7,821 nt of DNA, taken from JAZQLP01 sp045629205 (GTDB taxonomy: Bacteria > Bacillota > Clostridia > Oscillospirales > UBA644). Location of the stretch: contig JAZQQT010000195.1 of the NCBI GenBank assembly GCA_045629205.1, positions 1 through 7,821 on the forward strand, in the 5' to 3' direction. Position numbers and translations under genes: made by a program. The notes under the pieces were generated by a model, which was not told the DNA's origin, did not search any database, and saw only the letters and a list, made by a program, of their open reading frames with translations. This document shows, one piece after another, positions 1 through 7,138 of the stretch (its first letter is position 1; every line of letters begins with the position of its first letter).

Positions 1-514
1 CGGAGGAATACAGTGTGCCGGTTATGCCCGTTATGTTTTTCATGAAGATAACGGTATAAGTTACAGAAACGGGCATTCAATATCTTCTTCCTCATATCCT
101 TCCGTTATAGGTAATAATGCAGAAACAATAGCTTTTTTCACTTCATTGCATCCGACTGTATATTTATGGTATTCTGCGCCTTCCACATCAAATCATAAAA
201 TTGCCGTTACATCCGCAAGTTCTTCGGGTATTTATTTTTGTCAGGCAAATTCGGGTGGACGTTGCAAAATCAGTAACGGAGTCAGTAAATCTTATGCCTC
301 AATGGCAGGAATGAATCCGAACAGTATAGTAGAATACACTTCATGCACTGCCGGACGTATTTGGGTTTCGTATAGTGCTGCAACTCACGCTCATAAATGC
401 AAGTATTGCGGTGCTTTTGTCGGACCTTATGAATCTCATGTGGTAAATTCAACTCAGACTCTTTGCACTGTTTGCGGTTATACCGGACCGTTTTTTATAA
501 TTTTTGATGAATAA
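1..514 (+). CDS. Papain-fold (CHAP/amidase-like) cysteine hydrolase with C-terminal zinc-ribbon-like segment, 3' part only
   Basis: The reading frame (codons from base 2) is open to the left edge, so the start and any signal peptide lie upstream; 170 codons remain. The visible part begins GGIQCAGYARYVF, the active-site cysteine pattern (QCxGxAxYV) seen in many secreted cysteine-hydrolase domains of gut Firmicutes. The candidate nucleophile is Cys5 of the fragment (bases 14-16). The partner histidine is probably His65 in NHKIAV (bases 194-196), followed by the usual beta-hairpin region GIYFCQANSGGRC. After this domain come two CxxC pairs (Cys133/136 and Cys155/158) in an HxHKCKYCG...CTVCG arrangement, a probable small zinc ribbon. 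By family logic it would cleave a peptide or amide bond at the cell surface, but the substrate is unknown. No terminator separates it from the AraC gene 9 bases downstream. Sampled GC is lower here (about 35% over 181-240) than in the lacZ operon. Hydrolase class is fairly likely; exact family is uncertain. Confidence 0.6.
   Translation, partial: GGIQCAGYARYVFHEDNGISYRNGHSISSSSYPSVIGNNAETIAFFTSLHPTVYLWYSAPSTSNHKIAVTSASSSGIYFCQANSGGRCKISNGVSKSYASMAGMNPNSIVEYTSCTAGRIWVSYSAATHAHKCKYCGAFVGPYESHVVNSTQTLCTVCGYTGPFFIIFDE
472..501 (+). promoter_or_regulatory. Possible weak sigma-A promoter for the AraC-type regulator
   Basis: A perfect TATAAT lies at 496-501 with a poor -35 (TTGCGG, 472-477) at 18-bp spacing, inside the last codons of the upstream gene. 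It would start transcription near 508, leaving a short leader that still carries the AAAGGA ribosome site (513-518). The -35 is weak and the region is T-rich, so this could be chance; the regulator may instead be read through from the upstream gene. Confidence 0.3.
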
Positions 515-523
515 AGGATAATT

Positions 524-1420
524 ATGTCAAAAAAAAGAGACATCGACCATGAAGAGATACTTATTCTTCTTGACAAATATTTGGATGATCATATAGAAGA
601 ACAGATTTCCGTTGATGAAGTTGCTTCGTATCTGGGAGTTTCGGTTCGGCATCTTTATCGGCTTTTTCGCGAGGATGTTAATATGACTTTCTCCGAATAT
701 CTGTTAAGATATAGAATCGAAAAAAAAGCGGTTGCTCTGCAGAAAAAAGAACAGGGTCTCATCGATTCGGTTCCGTCATGCGGTTTTTCTTCGGATGAAG
801 AATTTCAATCATCTTTTTCATCGCTCTGCAATCTGAAGCCTTATGATTATTTTAATGATCCTAAAATTCATTTCAGGTTTTTGCCCGATTCTGTAAATAA
901 ATGCGTTTATAATGATTTGACGCGTGTGTCGTTTGTTTACGTTAAGACTGTTTCGGTCAAAAACTGTCGGATGATTTTTAAACGTGCCGTTTGGGCAAAT
1001 GAATATAAAAATTTTGTCAAAGAATGCGGCCGTGAAATTCTTGGTCTGTTTTCCGGTATAGACAATATTTTTAATGAACCGTTTTGCGCATGGCTTCCGG
1101 ATATCTTTAATAAACCGGGGTATTCCGGATTTGTCATCGGTGTTTTCGTTTCGGCGGACGGTGACATCTCTATACCGGATTCCTGTGAAATCATGGATAT
1201 TCCGTCAGATGAATATGTCTTGTTCAATTATAAAATCACAGATGATTTGGGGTTGATAGGCTCGGCAGGACTGATTTGGAAGGCGATCAACGAGTATGAT
1301 TTTGCCGCCGACGGATATGAGCGGGCAACTGATGTTGCCCCGCGTATACAGTTCGCGCCCTTCAGTTCGCGCGGATTTTGCGAAGGTATTCCGGTCAGAA
1401 AGATCAATACCGCTGAATAG
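524..1420 (+). CDS. AraC-family transcriptional regulator with C-terminal GyrI-like effector-binding domain
   Basis: This 298-residue protein is a DNA-binding regulator with a ligand domain. The N-terminal AraC double helix-turn-helix spans about residues 10-112: the first HTH reads ISVDEVASYLGVSVRHLYRLF (split around residues 28-48), and the second, around 78-101, keeps the CGFSS...FQSSF...LKPYDYF outline but lacks the usual basic residues of FSRxFK. Residues 135-294 match the outline of a GyrI-like (AraC effector-binding) domain: a hydrophobic strand, an aromatic-rich middle, the DIPSDEYVLF strand and the typical GIPVRKI end. Start at 524 is supported by AAAGGA at 513-518, which overlaps the previous gene's stop, so translational coupling is possible. 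A strong terminator closes it at 1448-1481. Lying directly before a co-oriented glycosidase operon, it is a reasonable candidate regulator of that operon, but I see no clear operator. The ligand is unknown. Confidence 0.85.
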   Translation: MSKKRDIDHEEILILLDKYLDDHIEEQISVDEVASYLGVSVRHLYRLFREDVNMTFSEYLLRYRIEKKAVALQKKEQGLIDSVPSCGFSSDEEFQSSFSSLCNLKPYDYFNDPKIHFRFLPDSVNKCVYNDLTRVSFVYVKTVSVKNCRMIFKRAVWANEYKNFVKECGREILGLFSGIDNIFNEPFCAWLPDIFNKPGYSGFVIGVFVSADGDISIPDSCEIMDIPSDEYVLFNYKITDDLGLIGSAGLIWKAINEYDFAADGYERATDVAPRIQFAPFSSRGFCEGIPVRKINTAE

Positions 1421-1447
1421 TTGCTTTTTTGTGTTTTTCATAGTTTT

Positions 1448-1481
1448 GCGGAAGACCGTTTTGCACGGTCTTCCGCTTTTT
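1448..1481 (+). terminator. Rho-independent terminator after the AraC gene
   Basis: A perfect 12-bp stem, GCGGAAGACCGT (1448-1459) paired with ACGGTCTTCCGC (1465-1476), has a 5-base loop and is followed by five Ts. No A-run precedes it, so it should act on the plus strand only. It insulates the regulator gene from the lacZ operon. Confidence 0.93.
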
Positions 1482-1500
1482 GTGTTCCGTTCTTTTTTGT

Positions 1501-1529
1501 TTGACATTTGTCTTCTTTTGTGTAATAAT
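1501..1529 (+). promoter_or_regulatory. Sigma-A promoter of the lacZ-type operon
   Basis: TTGACA (1501-1506) is a perfect -35. After a 17-bp spacer comes AATAAT (1524-1529), five of six matches to TATAAT, preceded by TG at 1521-1522, an extended -10. Transcription should start near 1536, giving a leader of roughly 45 bases, AT-rich and without an obvious operator palindrome. The spacer shares TCTTTTGTG with the promoter at 5942. Confidence 0.85.
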
Positions 1530-1579
1530 GGATATTATAAAAAAATAAAAAATACGATTCACAAAGGAGTTTCCGGCAT

Positions 1580-4500
1580 ATGTATGATTTTGATAAATCG
1601 TTTTACCGTTCTCTTTCTTCTATCCATGTAAACTGTGAAAGACCCCGTTCCTATTTTATCCCATACGGCAGCGAAAAAGAAGCGCTGCTCGACCTCACCG
1701 TCGCCGGCTCGGGCCGTGAATCTTCTCCGTGGTTTCTTTTGCTCGACGGTAAATGGCAATTCGGTTGGTATCCCGTTGCCGATGCTCTAAACGTTGCCGA
1801 TGCCGTTAAGGAATTGCCCGATGTCATCGACGTTCCCCGTTCATGGCAGACTTATATCGACCGCGATTACGATAAACCTCATTATACAAACTGCGACTAT
1901 CCGTTTCCCTGCAATCCGCCCGAAATTCCCGATAAAGTGCCCTGCGGACTTTATAAAAGAACTTTTGTCCTTCCCGAGAAAAAAGAAAAAGACTTTATCC
2001 TCACTTTTGAGGGCGTTTCGTCTTCGTTTTATGTCTGGATAAACGGCGAGTTTGCCGGTTTCAGCACCGTCTCTCACTGCACGACCGAGATCGATATCAC
2101 AAATCTTGTTCGCAGCGGTGAAAATGAGATCTGTGTCCTCGTTCTCAAATGGGCGGTCTCTTCATATCTCGAAGACCAGGATTGTTTCCGCTATTCCGGT
2201 ATTTTCAGATCCGTATATATCCTTTCCCGCGACAAAAAAAGAATAAGCGATGTCTTTATTCTTCAGAATATTGCCGCCGATTTTTCGTCCGCTGTTCTCA
2301 ATGTTGAAACAGAAAGAAATTCATCTTTTCCTGTTGCCTATAAACTGATTTCTCCCGATGGCAAAACCGTTTCCGAGGGAGTTACCGACGGCGACCCCGT
2401 CATTTCCGTCGAAGCCCCCGTTCTTTGGTCAGACGAAACACCTGCCCTGTATAGTCTTGTTCTGTCGGCAGGCAGTGAATATCTGCATTTCTATGTCGGC
2501 TTCCGTCGTATAGATGTCAAAGGTAAACTCGTTCTTGCAAACGGCAGAAAATTCAAGCTTAAAGGCGTAAACAGACACGACAGTCACCCGTTTCTCGGAT
2601 ATGCCACGCCGTTTGAACATTTTCTCCGTGACCTGCTTATTATCAAGTCCTGCAATCTTAACTGCATCCGCACTTCCCATTATCCCAACGACCCCCGTCT
2701 TCCGGGGCTTTGCGATATTCTCGGTATATGGCTTTGTGACGAGGCCGATCTTGAAACTCACGGCATAGGAATGACCTGGAATGAGGATATTCTTACCCAA
2801 TCACCCGAATGGACTCATGCTTATATCGACCGTGCGGAACGTCTTCTCGAACGCGACAAGAACCATACCTCCGTTCTGATGTGGTCTGTCGGCAACGAGA
2901 GCGGCAACGGCGAAAATCACCGCATAATGGCTGAATATTATCGTTCGCGTGACCCTCAGCGTTTTATCCATGCCGAAGATGAGTCGAGATACTATACGGA
3001 TAAATATGCCGATGCTGAGGACCCTGAAGAACGCAAAAAAATGTGCTGCGACCATGTAACGATAGAAAGCCGGATGTATCCCTATCCGTCTGTTGAATAT
3101 GCAATAAATACTTATGCGATCAATCCCGCCTGCACCCGTCCTTTGTTCCTTTGCGAATATGCTCACGCAATGGGCAACGGTCCGGGAGACCTTGCTCTGT
3201 ATAGAGATGCGTTTTATAAATATGACGGAATGCTCGGCGGCTGTATATGGGAATACTGCGACCATTCCGCGGCTGTCGTAACAGGGGATAAGATCGAATA
3301 TTGCTACGGCGGCGATTTCGGTGACTATCCCAATGACGGGAACTTTTGTGTTGACGGTCTTGTTCACCCCGACCGCACCTTTTCAACCGGTATGAAAGAA
3401 GCGAAAAACGTTTACGTTCCTTTCGCCGTTACTGCCGTTGATGCCGAAAAAGGCATTTTCGCCGTCACTTCTTACCGCTTCTTCGAAAATCTGTCGGAGC
3501 TCTTTTCTCTTCGCTGGAGATACGAGCTCGGCGGGAAAATTGCGGCAGTAGGAACCGCGGACGCCGATATCGGACCGTGGGAAACGAAGGAGATTACTCT
3601 TGACCTTCCGCAGCATGGTGACCTTCCGGCAAGCGTGATATTCGAGCTTGTTTATAATCGTTCCGTCAGCTGGGCGGAAAAAGGTGACGTGGCGGGCTTT
3701 TCTCAGGTCATCATCAACAATGTGCCCTATATTCCCGCGCCCCTTCCTGTCAGACGCGGCAAACTTTCCGTTACCGACGACGGTATTACCGTTACCGTCT
3801 TCTCAAGGGGCAGTTTATGGACATTTTCACGGATAGACGGAAAACTTCTGTCCGTCAGAAACGGCAAACACGTTTCCGGTAATGCCGACTGGTCGGTATG
3901 GCGTGCCCCCACCGATAATGACGAGAGGAGACCTTCCCTCAAACGGCTCACATCACGTCTTCTTTCGTTTGACCTCAGATATAACAAGACCTCCGCAACG
4001 GTTACGACACTTTGCTCCTATTCTGCCCTCGGCGCGCGCGAGTCGCTTCGCGTCACAACGGTTTACAAAATCAAAAACGGCGCTCTTACAGTTACCGCAA
4101 ACGTCAATGTCCGTGACTATACAAAATGGCTGCCGAGATTCGGCTTCGATTTTCCGATTCCCTGCCTTGCAGACGGCAAAAAGAGAAAATCCGCTCTCGG
4201 CGAAGTCAGATATTTCGGCTACGGACCCGATAACTGTTATTCCGACAAACGTAATTCTTCCTTCCTCTCCCTTCATTCCGTTGCCGAAGACGGTTTATAC
4301 GAACGCGCCGTCAGACCGCAGGAAGGCAGTAACCGTTACGGTGTCACATATGCCGACATTCTCTTTACCGACGGTCACGGCTTGCGCGTGACTGCAAAAT
4401 CTCCCGTGGAGCTGTCCGCCGCTCCTTATTCGGTGAATACTCTTGAAAAAACGAAACACGATTGCTTCCTCGAAAAAGACGGTAACCTGTATGTTCAGAT

Positions 4501-4612
4501 AAATTACCGTCAGGAGGGTATCGGCTCCGCTTCCTGCGGTCCCGACCTGAGCAGTGAACACCGCCTCCACGAAAAAGAGTTTTCGTATTCGTTTACCGTG
4601 ATACCGTTCTGA
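1580..4612 (+). CDS. lacZ: GH2 LacZ-type beta-galactosidase (EC 3.2.1.23)
   Basis: This is a 1010-residue enzyme, close to the roughly 1020 residues usual for LacZ, with no signal peptide and so probably cytoplasmic. It would hydrolyse terminal beta-D-galactosides such as lactose. Domains in order: jelly-roll sugar-binding domain (about 50-215, with FEGVSSSFYVWINGEFAGFS), Ig-like domain (about 217-306), TIM barrel (about 308-595), second Ig-like domain, and C-terminal beta-galactosidase small-chain domain (about 730-1010, with WSVWRAPTDND from 771). The barrel holds NRHDSHP, the DEADLETHG motif (Glu392 and His394 match the Mg ligands of E. coli LacZ), acid/base Glu440 in SVGNESG (bases 2897-2899) and nucleophile Glu526 in LFLCEYAHAMGN (3155-3157). 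The two catalytic Glu are 86 residues apart, against 76 in E. coli, because of a charged insert around 470-492. AAGGAG (1564-1569) supports the start. It is first in an operon with the next gene. Galactosidase activity is the best guess; GH2 enzymes can have other preferences. Confidence 0.93.
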   Translation: MYDFDKSFYRSLSSIHVNCERPRSYFIPYGSEKEALLDLTVAGSGRESSPWFLLLDGKWQFGWYPVADALNVADAVKELPDVIDVPRSWQTYIDRDYDKPHYTNCDYPFPCNPPEIPDKVPCGLYKRTFVLPEKKEKDFILTFEGVSSSFYVWINGEFAGFSTVSHCTTEIDITNLVRSGENEICVLVLKWAVSSYLEDQDCFRYSGIFRSVYILSRDKKRISDVFILQNIAADFSSAVLNVETERNSSFPVAYKLISPDGKTVSEGVTDGDPVISVEAPVLWSDETPALYSLVLSAGSEYLHFYVGFRRIDVKGKLVLANGRKFKLKGVNRHDSHPFLGYATPFEHFLRDLLIIKSCNLNCIRTSHYPNDPRLPGLCDILGIWLCDEADLETHGIGMTWNEDILTQSPEWTHAYIDRAERLLERDKNHTSVLMWSVGNESGNGENHRIMAEYYRSRDPQRFIHAEDESRYYTDKYADAEDPEERKKMCCDHVTIESRMYPYPSVEYAINTYAINPACTRPLFLCEYAHAMGNGPGDLALYRDAFYKYDGMLGGCIWEYCDHSAAVVTGDKIEYCYGGDFGDYPNDGNFCVDGLVHPDRTFSTGMKEAKNVYVPFAVTAVDAEKGIFAVTSYRFFENLSELFSLRWRYELGGKIAAVGTADADIGPWETKEITLDLPQHGDLPASVIFELVYNRSVSWAEKGDVAGFSQVIINNVPYIPAPLPVRRGKLSVTDDGITVTVFSRGSLWTFSRIDGKLLSVRNGKHVSGNADWSVWRAPTDNDERRPSLKRLTSRLLSFDLRYNKTSATVTTLCSYSALGARESLRVTTVYKIKNGALTVTANVNVRDYTKWLPRFGFDFPIPCLADGKKRKSALGEVRYFGYGPDNCYSDKRNSSFLSLHSVAEDGLYERAVRPQEGSNRYGVTYADILFTDGHGLRVTAKSPVELSAAPYSVNTLEKTKHDCFLEKDGNLYVQINYRQEGIGSASCGPDLSSEHRLHEKEFSYSFTVIPF

Positions 4613-4647
4613 CGTTTTATTACACATAAAAAGAAAGAGGATTTGTT

Positions 4648-5874
4648 ATGTCAAAAATACAGTTTAAAAAATTCCCGATGGGATTCTGGAATTGCTATAA
4701 TTATGGCATCGACGGTATGACCGAAAAAGAGATCGCCGATATGGCGGCATGCGGTATGACGCTCACGATGTCTCCCGAGACTTCTCATTCGTTAAGATCC
4801 GAAACGCTCAAGGCTCTTGATTTATGCGAAAAATACGGTATTCAGCTTATTCTTTCGGATAAACGTTCTCATTGGACGAATATCCGTAAAGGCGAAGATG
4901 CCTATCGCGCCGGCATGCGTGAGGCGTATGAGGATTTCGGTAAACATCCCGCGGTTTTCGGCTTTTATATCGGCGACGAACCCTCTGCCGATCAGATCGA
5001 CGACAGCGCAAAGGCATACAGTATCGCTCTGGAAGAGGGTCCGGGACTTGTTCCTTATCTTAACATGCTTCCCGATAATATCGGAAACTGCAGAAAATTC
5101 ATAAATAACAGCGGCTGCAATCTTCTTTCCTACGACCGCTATACCCAGATGCTTCCCGAATCGTGGGGCGTTTCCGGATTTGTCGGCGACATGGTTTCAT
5201 ACAAAAAGCTTGCCGACGAAATGGACGTTTCGCTTCTGTCTATAATGCTGTCAACAGGTCATTACTGCTACCGTGTTCCGAGTTACGACGACCTTCGCTG
5301 GCAGCTCGGCGTCGCTCTTGCCTGCGGATCAAATGCCGTTTTCTGGTTTACTTATTACACTCCTGCGCGTTACAACAACTACCGTCTCGGTCCCATAACC
5401 GAGTTCGGCGTAAAAACGCCCGTTTACTATTCTCTTCAGGATATTCAGCTTTATTTTAACAAATACTATTCCGAGATATTCAATCATTCCGATTTCCGCG
5501 CCGTTAATTACATAGTAAAGGAATATCCGCCCATAGAGCCTTTCCGTAATTACGCTTCTCCGTTCGCCGAAAAAGCGCATGTTCTCGACGTTTTCAGCGA
5601 AATTGCCACACCGGGACTTGTCACTTTCCTCGACGGCCGCGACATGTATGAAGGCAAACATTATGTCATGGTAACAAATAACACGTGGGATAAGACCGAC
5701 CTTTTCCACGTAACATTTCCCAAGGATGTCAAACACATCTATCGCGTTTACGCAAACGAGGAAGTCGATTTTCTTGCCGAGCACAGCGACGCAAGAGTGG
5801 AACCGGGAGAAGACCATATAGATTGCTGTGTTTATCTCGCTCCGGGACAGTTCAATATATTCAGAGCCGAATAA
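4648..5874 (+). CDS. Putative TIM-barrel glycoside hydrolase-like protein, specificity unknown
   Basis: I cannot assign this 408-residue protein to a numbered family. It has no signal peptide. Residues about 8-270 look like a (beta/alpha)8 barrel: PMGFWNCYNYG strand, helix EKEIADMAACGMT, strand IQLILSDK, then HPAVFGFYIGDEPS with Asp110/Glu111 (Glu at 4978-4980), resembling the strand-4 acid/base site of clan GH-A enzymes (usually NEP). Further barrel strands are LVPYLNMLP, CNLLSYDRY and NAVFWFTYYTP (about 229-239). A matching second catalytic carboxylate is not obvious. Residues about 310-408 form a probable beta-sandwich ending YLAPGQFNIFRAE, as in many glycosidases. It starts 35 bases after the lacZ stop, with AGAAAGAGG at 4632-4640, and shares that gene's promoter and terminator. 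Its likely role is a partner step in breakdown of the same glycan or oligosaccharide, perhaps GH42- or GH5-like; this is inference. Confidence 0.7.
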   Translation: MSKIQFKKFPMGFWNCYNYGIDGMTEKEIADMAACGMTLTMSPETSHSLRSETLKALDLCEKYGIQLILSDKRSHWTNIRKGEDAYRAGMREAYEDFGKHPAVFGFYIGDEPSADQIDDSAKAYSIALEEGPGLVPYLNMLPDNIGNCRKFINNSGCNLLSYDRYTQMLPESWGVSGFVGDMVSYKKLADEMDVSLLSIMLSTGHYCYRVPSYDDLRWQLGVALACGSNAVFWFTYYTPARYNNYRLGPITEFGVKTPVYYSLQDIQLYFNKYYSEIFNHSDFRAVNYIVKEYPPIEPFRNYASPFAEKAHVLDVFSEIATPGLVTFLDGRDMYEGKHYVMVTNNTWDKTDLFHVTFPKDVKHIYRVYANEEVDFLAEHSDARVEPGEDHIDCCVYLAPGQFNIFRAE

Positions 5875-5898
5875 AATATCCCGTTTTTTATCATTTTT

Positions 5899-5933
5899 CG
5901 GAAGGCCGTTCATTCGGTCTTCCGCATTTTTTT
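5899..5933 (+). terminator. Rho-independent terminator of the lacZ-type operon
   Basis: The stem CGGAAGGCCG (5899-5908) pairs with CGGTCTTCCG (5915-5924): 10 bp including one G-U pair, with a 6-base loop. Seven Ts follow at 5927-5933 after CA. It sits 25 bases after the stop of the TIM-barrel gene and 9 bases before the next -35 box. It closely resembles the terminator at 1448-1481. Confidence 0.92.
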
Positions 5934-5941
5934 GCCCGAAT

Positions 5942-5970
5942 TTGACAATATCCGTCTTTTGTGGTATAAT
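5942..5970 (+). promoter_or_regulatory. Perfect-consensus sigma-A promoter of the G5-3D gene
   Basis: TTGACA (5942-5947), a 17-bp spacer and TATAAT (5965-5970) match consensus exactly, and TG at 5962-5963 adds an extended -10. Transcription should begin near 5977. This strong promoter implies steady high expression. It also shows that an upstream in-frame ATG at 5932 is not the real start, since that codon precedes the promoter. Confidence 0.93.
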
Positions 5971-5975
5971 AATAC

Positions 5976-6005
5976 GGTAAAAGTGTTCTTTGAACTGTTT
6001 TTACC
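5976..6005 (+). promoter_or_regulatory. Stem-loop at the predicted mRNA 5' end
   Basis: GGTAAAA (5976-5982) pairs with TTTTACC (5999-6005), and inside it GTTC (5985-5988) pairs with GAAC (5992-5995) across a TTT loop. The outer stem begins almost exactly at the predicted transcription start and ends just before the ribosome site (6011-6019). It may protect the 5' end of the message. The stem is AT-rich and short, so its stability is uncertain. Confidence 0.4.
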
Positions 6006-6024
6006 CTATCAGAAAGAGGTTATA

Positions 6025-7080
6025 ATGGAACCATCAAATAATCTTAAAGGAAGGATGGAAGCACGGGAAAGAAAACGAAAAGACAAACAAAAGATGCGCA
6101 CGTTCCTGTTTTTTGCCTTGTTTTTCTCCCTGATTATCGCTCTGTTCTTCGTTTATGATATCGTTCTCGGCGTTATAGATGCGGCCGAGCCCGAACCTCC
6201 GCCGGAAGAAATAGTCACTCCGGTTGTGGAAGACCCTGACATCCCTCGGGCTCCCGTTACCGATTTCGTGGCAGTAGATAAAAAACTCTTCCTCGTGCAT
6301 TTGTATGTCGACGGAAAATACCATACGGTTTCCTTTACTGCGGGCGAAGAAAAAAATGTTTCCGATCTTCTTGATATTTTCAATATATCTCTCGGTAAGA
6401 ACGATGAGATAAACTATTCCGTCACTACCGAGCTTAAAGAAGATATGGTCGTTAAAATAGGCAGAATTACCTATAAAAACGTAAAAACCGTAACCAAGAT
6501 ACCGTTTGAAACGGTTCAGATTCCATGTGTTTTTACTGTTTTTAACGGCAAAAGGAAGATGGGAGTTCTTTACGACGGCGAAAACGGAGAACGCACAACA
6601 ACGACCCGTGTCACCTATGTCGACGGTGTGGAGGTTGAACGGACTGTTATCAGTGAAAAGATAACAAAGAAGCCTGTTGATGCAACTGTATATGTCGACA
6701 GGACGGATCTTCTTGATTACGGCGACGGAGCTCCGAAAGAAGGAGAGTATACCCGTGTTATCGACGGTGAATTTACTGCCTATTGTCCCACGTCCGGCGG
6801 CGGAAAAACCACAAGAACAGGTCATAATTGCCGTGTCGGATACGTTGCTGTAGACAAAAATGTCATTCCGCTCTATTCCAAATTGTATATAACTGTAGAA
6901 TATAAAGGCAAAACCTTTGTTTACGGTTACTGCTATGCGATGGACACAGGCGGAGCAATAAAGAACAATATTGTAGATTTGTATCTGCCATCCGATTTTG
7001 ATATGCATCAGTTCGGCAGACAATATGGCAAAATCTACGTCATCACCGAGGGCAGGGATCCCGATTACAATTATCCTTAA
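6025..7080 (+). CDS. Membrane-anchored DUF348-G5-3D domain protein (YabE/resuscitation-promoting-factor-like)
   Basis: This 351-residue protein probably acts on peptidoglycan outside the membrane. A basic cytoplasmic N-terminus (KRKDKQK) precedes one transmembrane segment at about 25-50 (FLFFALFFSLIIALFFVY), then a proline/acid-rich linker. Residues about 87-147 resemble DUF348 (VDGKYHTVSFTAGEEKNVSDLL...). Residues about 150-225 are a G5 domain (KTVTKIPFETVQIP...YVDGVEVERTVISEKITKKPVD). Residues about 248-342 are a 3D domain, a double-psi barrel related to MltA lytic transglycosylases, with EFTAYCPTSGGG, VAVDKNVIPLYSKLYI, MDTGGAIKNNIVDLY and the expected Asp residues 307 and 318. The start at 6025 is chosen because AGAAAGAGG lies at 6011-6019 and the promoter lies between 5932 and this codon. 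YabE of Bacillus subtilis is the nearest named relative in layout; the exact reaction is not shown by the sequence. Confidence 0.9.
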   Translation: MEPSNNLKGRMEARERKRKDKQKMRTFLFFALFFSLIIALFFVYDIVLGVIDAAEPEPPPEEIVTPVVEDPDIPRAPVTDFVAVDKKLFLVHLYVDGKYHTVSFTAGEEKNVSDLLDIFNISLGKNDEINYSVTTELKEDMVVKIGRITYKNVKTVTKIPFETVQIPCVFTVFNGKRKMGVLYDGENGERTTTTRVTYVDGVEVERTVISEKITKKPVDATVYVDRTDLLDYGDGAPKEGEYTRVIDGEFTAYCPTSGGGKTTRTGHNCRVGYVAVDKNVIPLYSKLYITVEYKGKTFVYGYCYAMDTGGAIKNNIVDLYLPSDFDMHQFGRQYGKIYVITEGRDPDYNYP

Positions 7081-7102
7081 TAAAAAAATCGCGGCGCGGA
7101 AA

Positions 7103-7124
7103 TCTCTCGTGTTCTTACGGGAGA
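7103..7124 (+). repeat. Small inverted repeat between the G5-3D gene and the recombinase
   Basis: TCTCTCGT (7103-7110) pairs with ACGGGAGA (7117-7124), an 8-bp stem with one G-T pair and a 6-base loop. No T-run follows, so it is not a convincing terminator. It lies in the 96-base gap between host gene and recombinase, so it could be part of an attachment region, or chance. Confidence 0.3.
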
Positions 7125-7138
7125 ATTTCACGGGGTAT

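Noticed and set aside
146..514. Separate small gene starting at TTG 146
   Set aside because: The same frame is open back to the window edge and carries the conserved QCAGYA motif upstream, so this is the tail of a larger gene.
1296..1631. Plus-strand frame crossing the regulator's end, the terminator and the lacZ promoter
   Set aside because: It runs through an intrinsic terminator and a promoter and overlaps two well-supported genes in other frames.
2801..3367. Minus-strand frame within the beta-galactosidase gene (188 codons)
   Set aside because: It overlies the conserved catalytic barrel of GH2, shows no motif of its own and has no ribosome site.
5932..6024. In-frame upstream ATG at 5932 as the start of the G5-3D protein
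   Set aside because: It lies before a perfect promoter (5942-5970) and has no ribosome site, and the added 31 residues would block a normal membrane-anchor N-terminus. The ATG at 6025 has a good ribosome site.
6034..7131. Long minus-strand frame opposite the G5-3D gene (365 codons)
   Set aside because: It is a shadow of the coding strand: low-complexity composition, no family motifs, and the plus strand carries clear DUF348, G5 and 3D domains with promoter and ribosome site.
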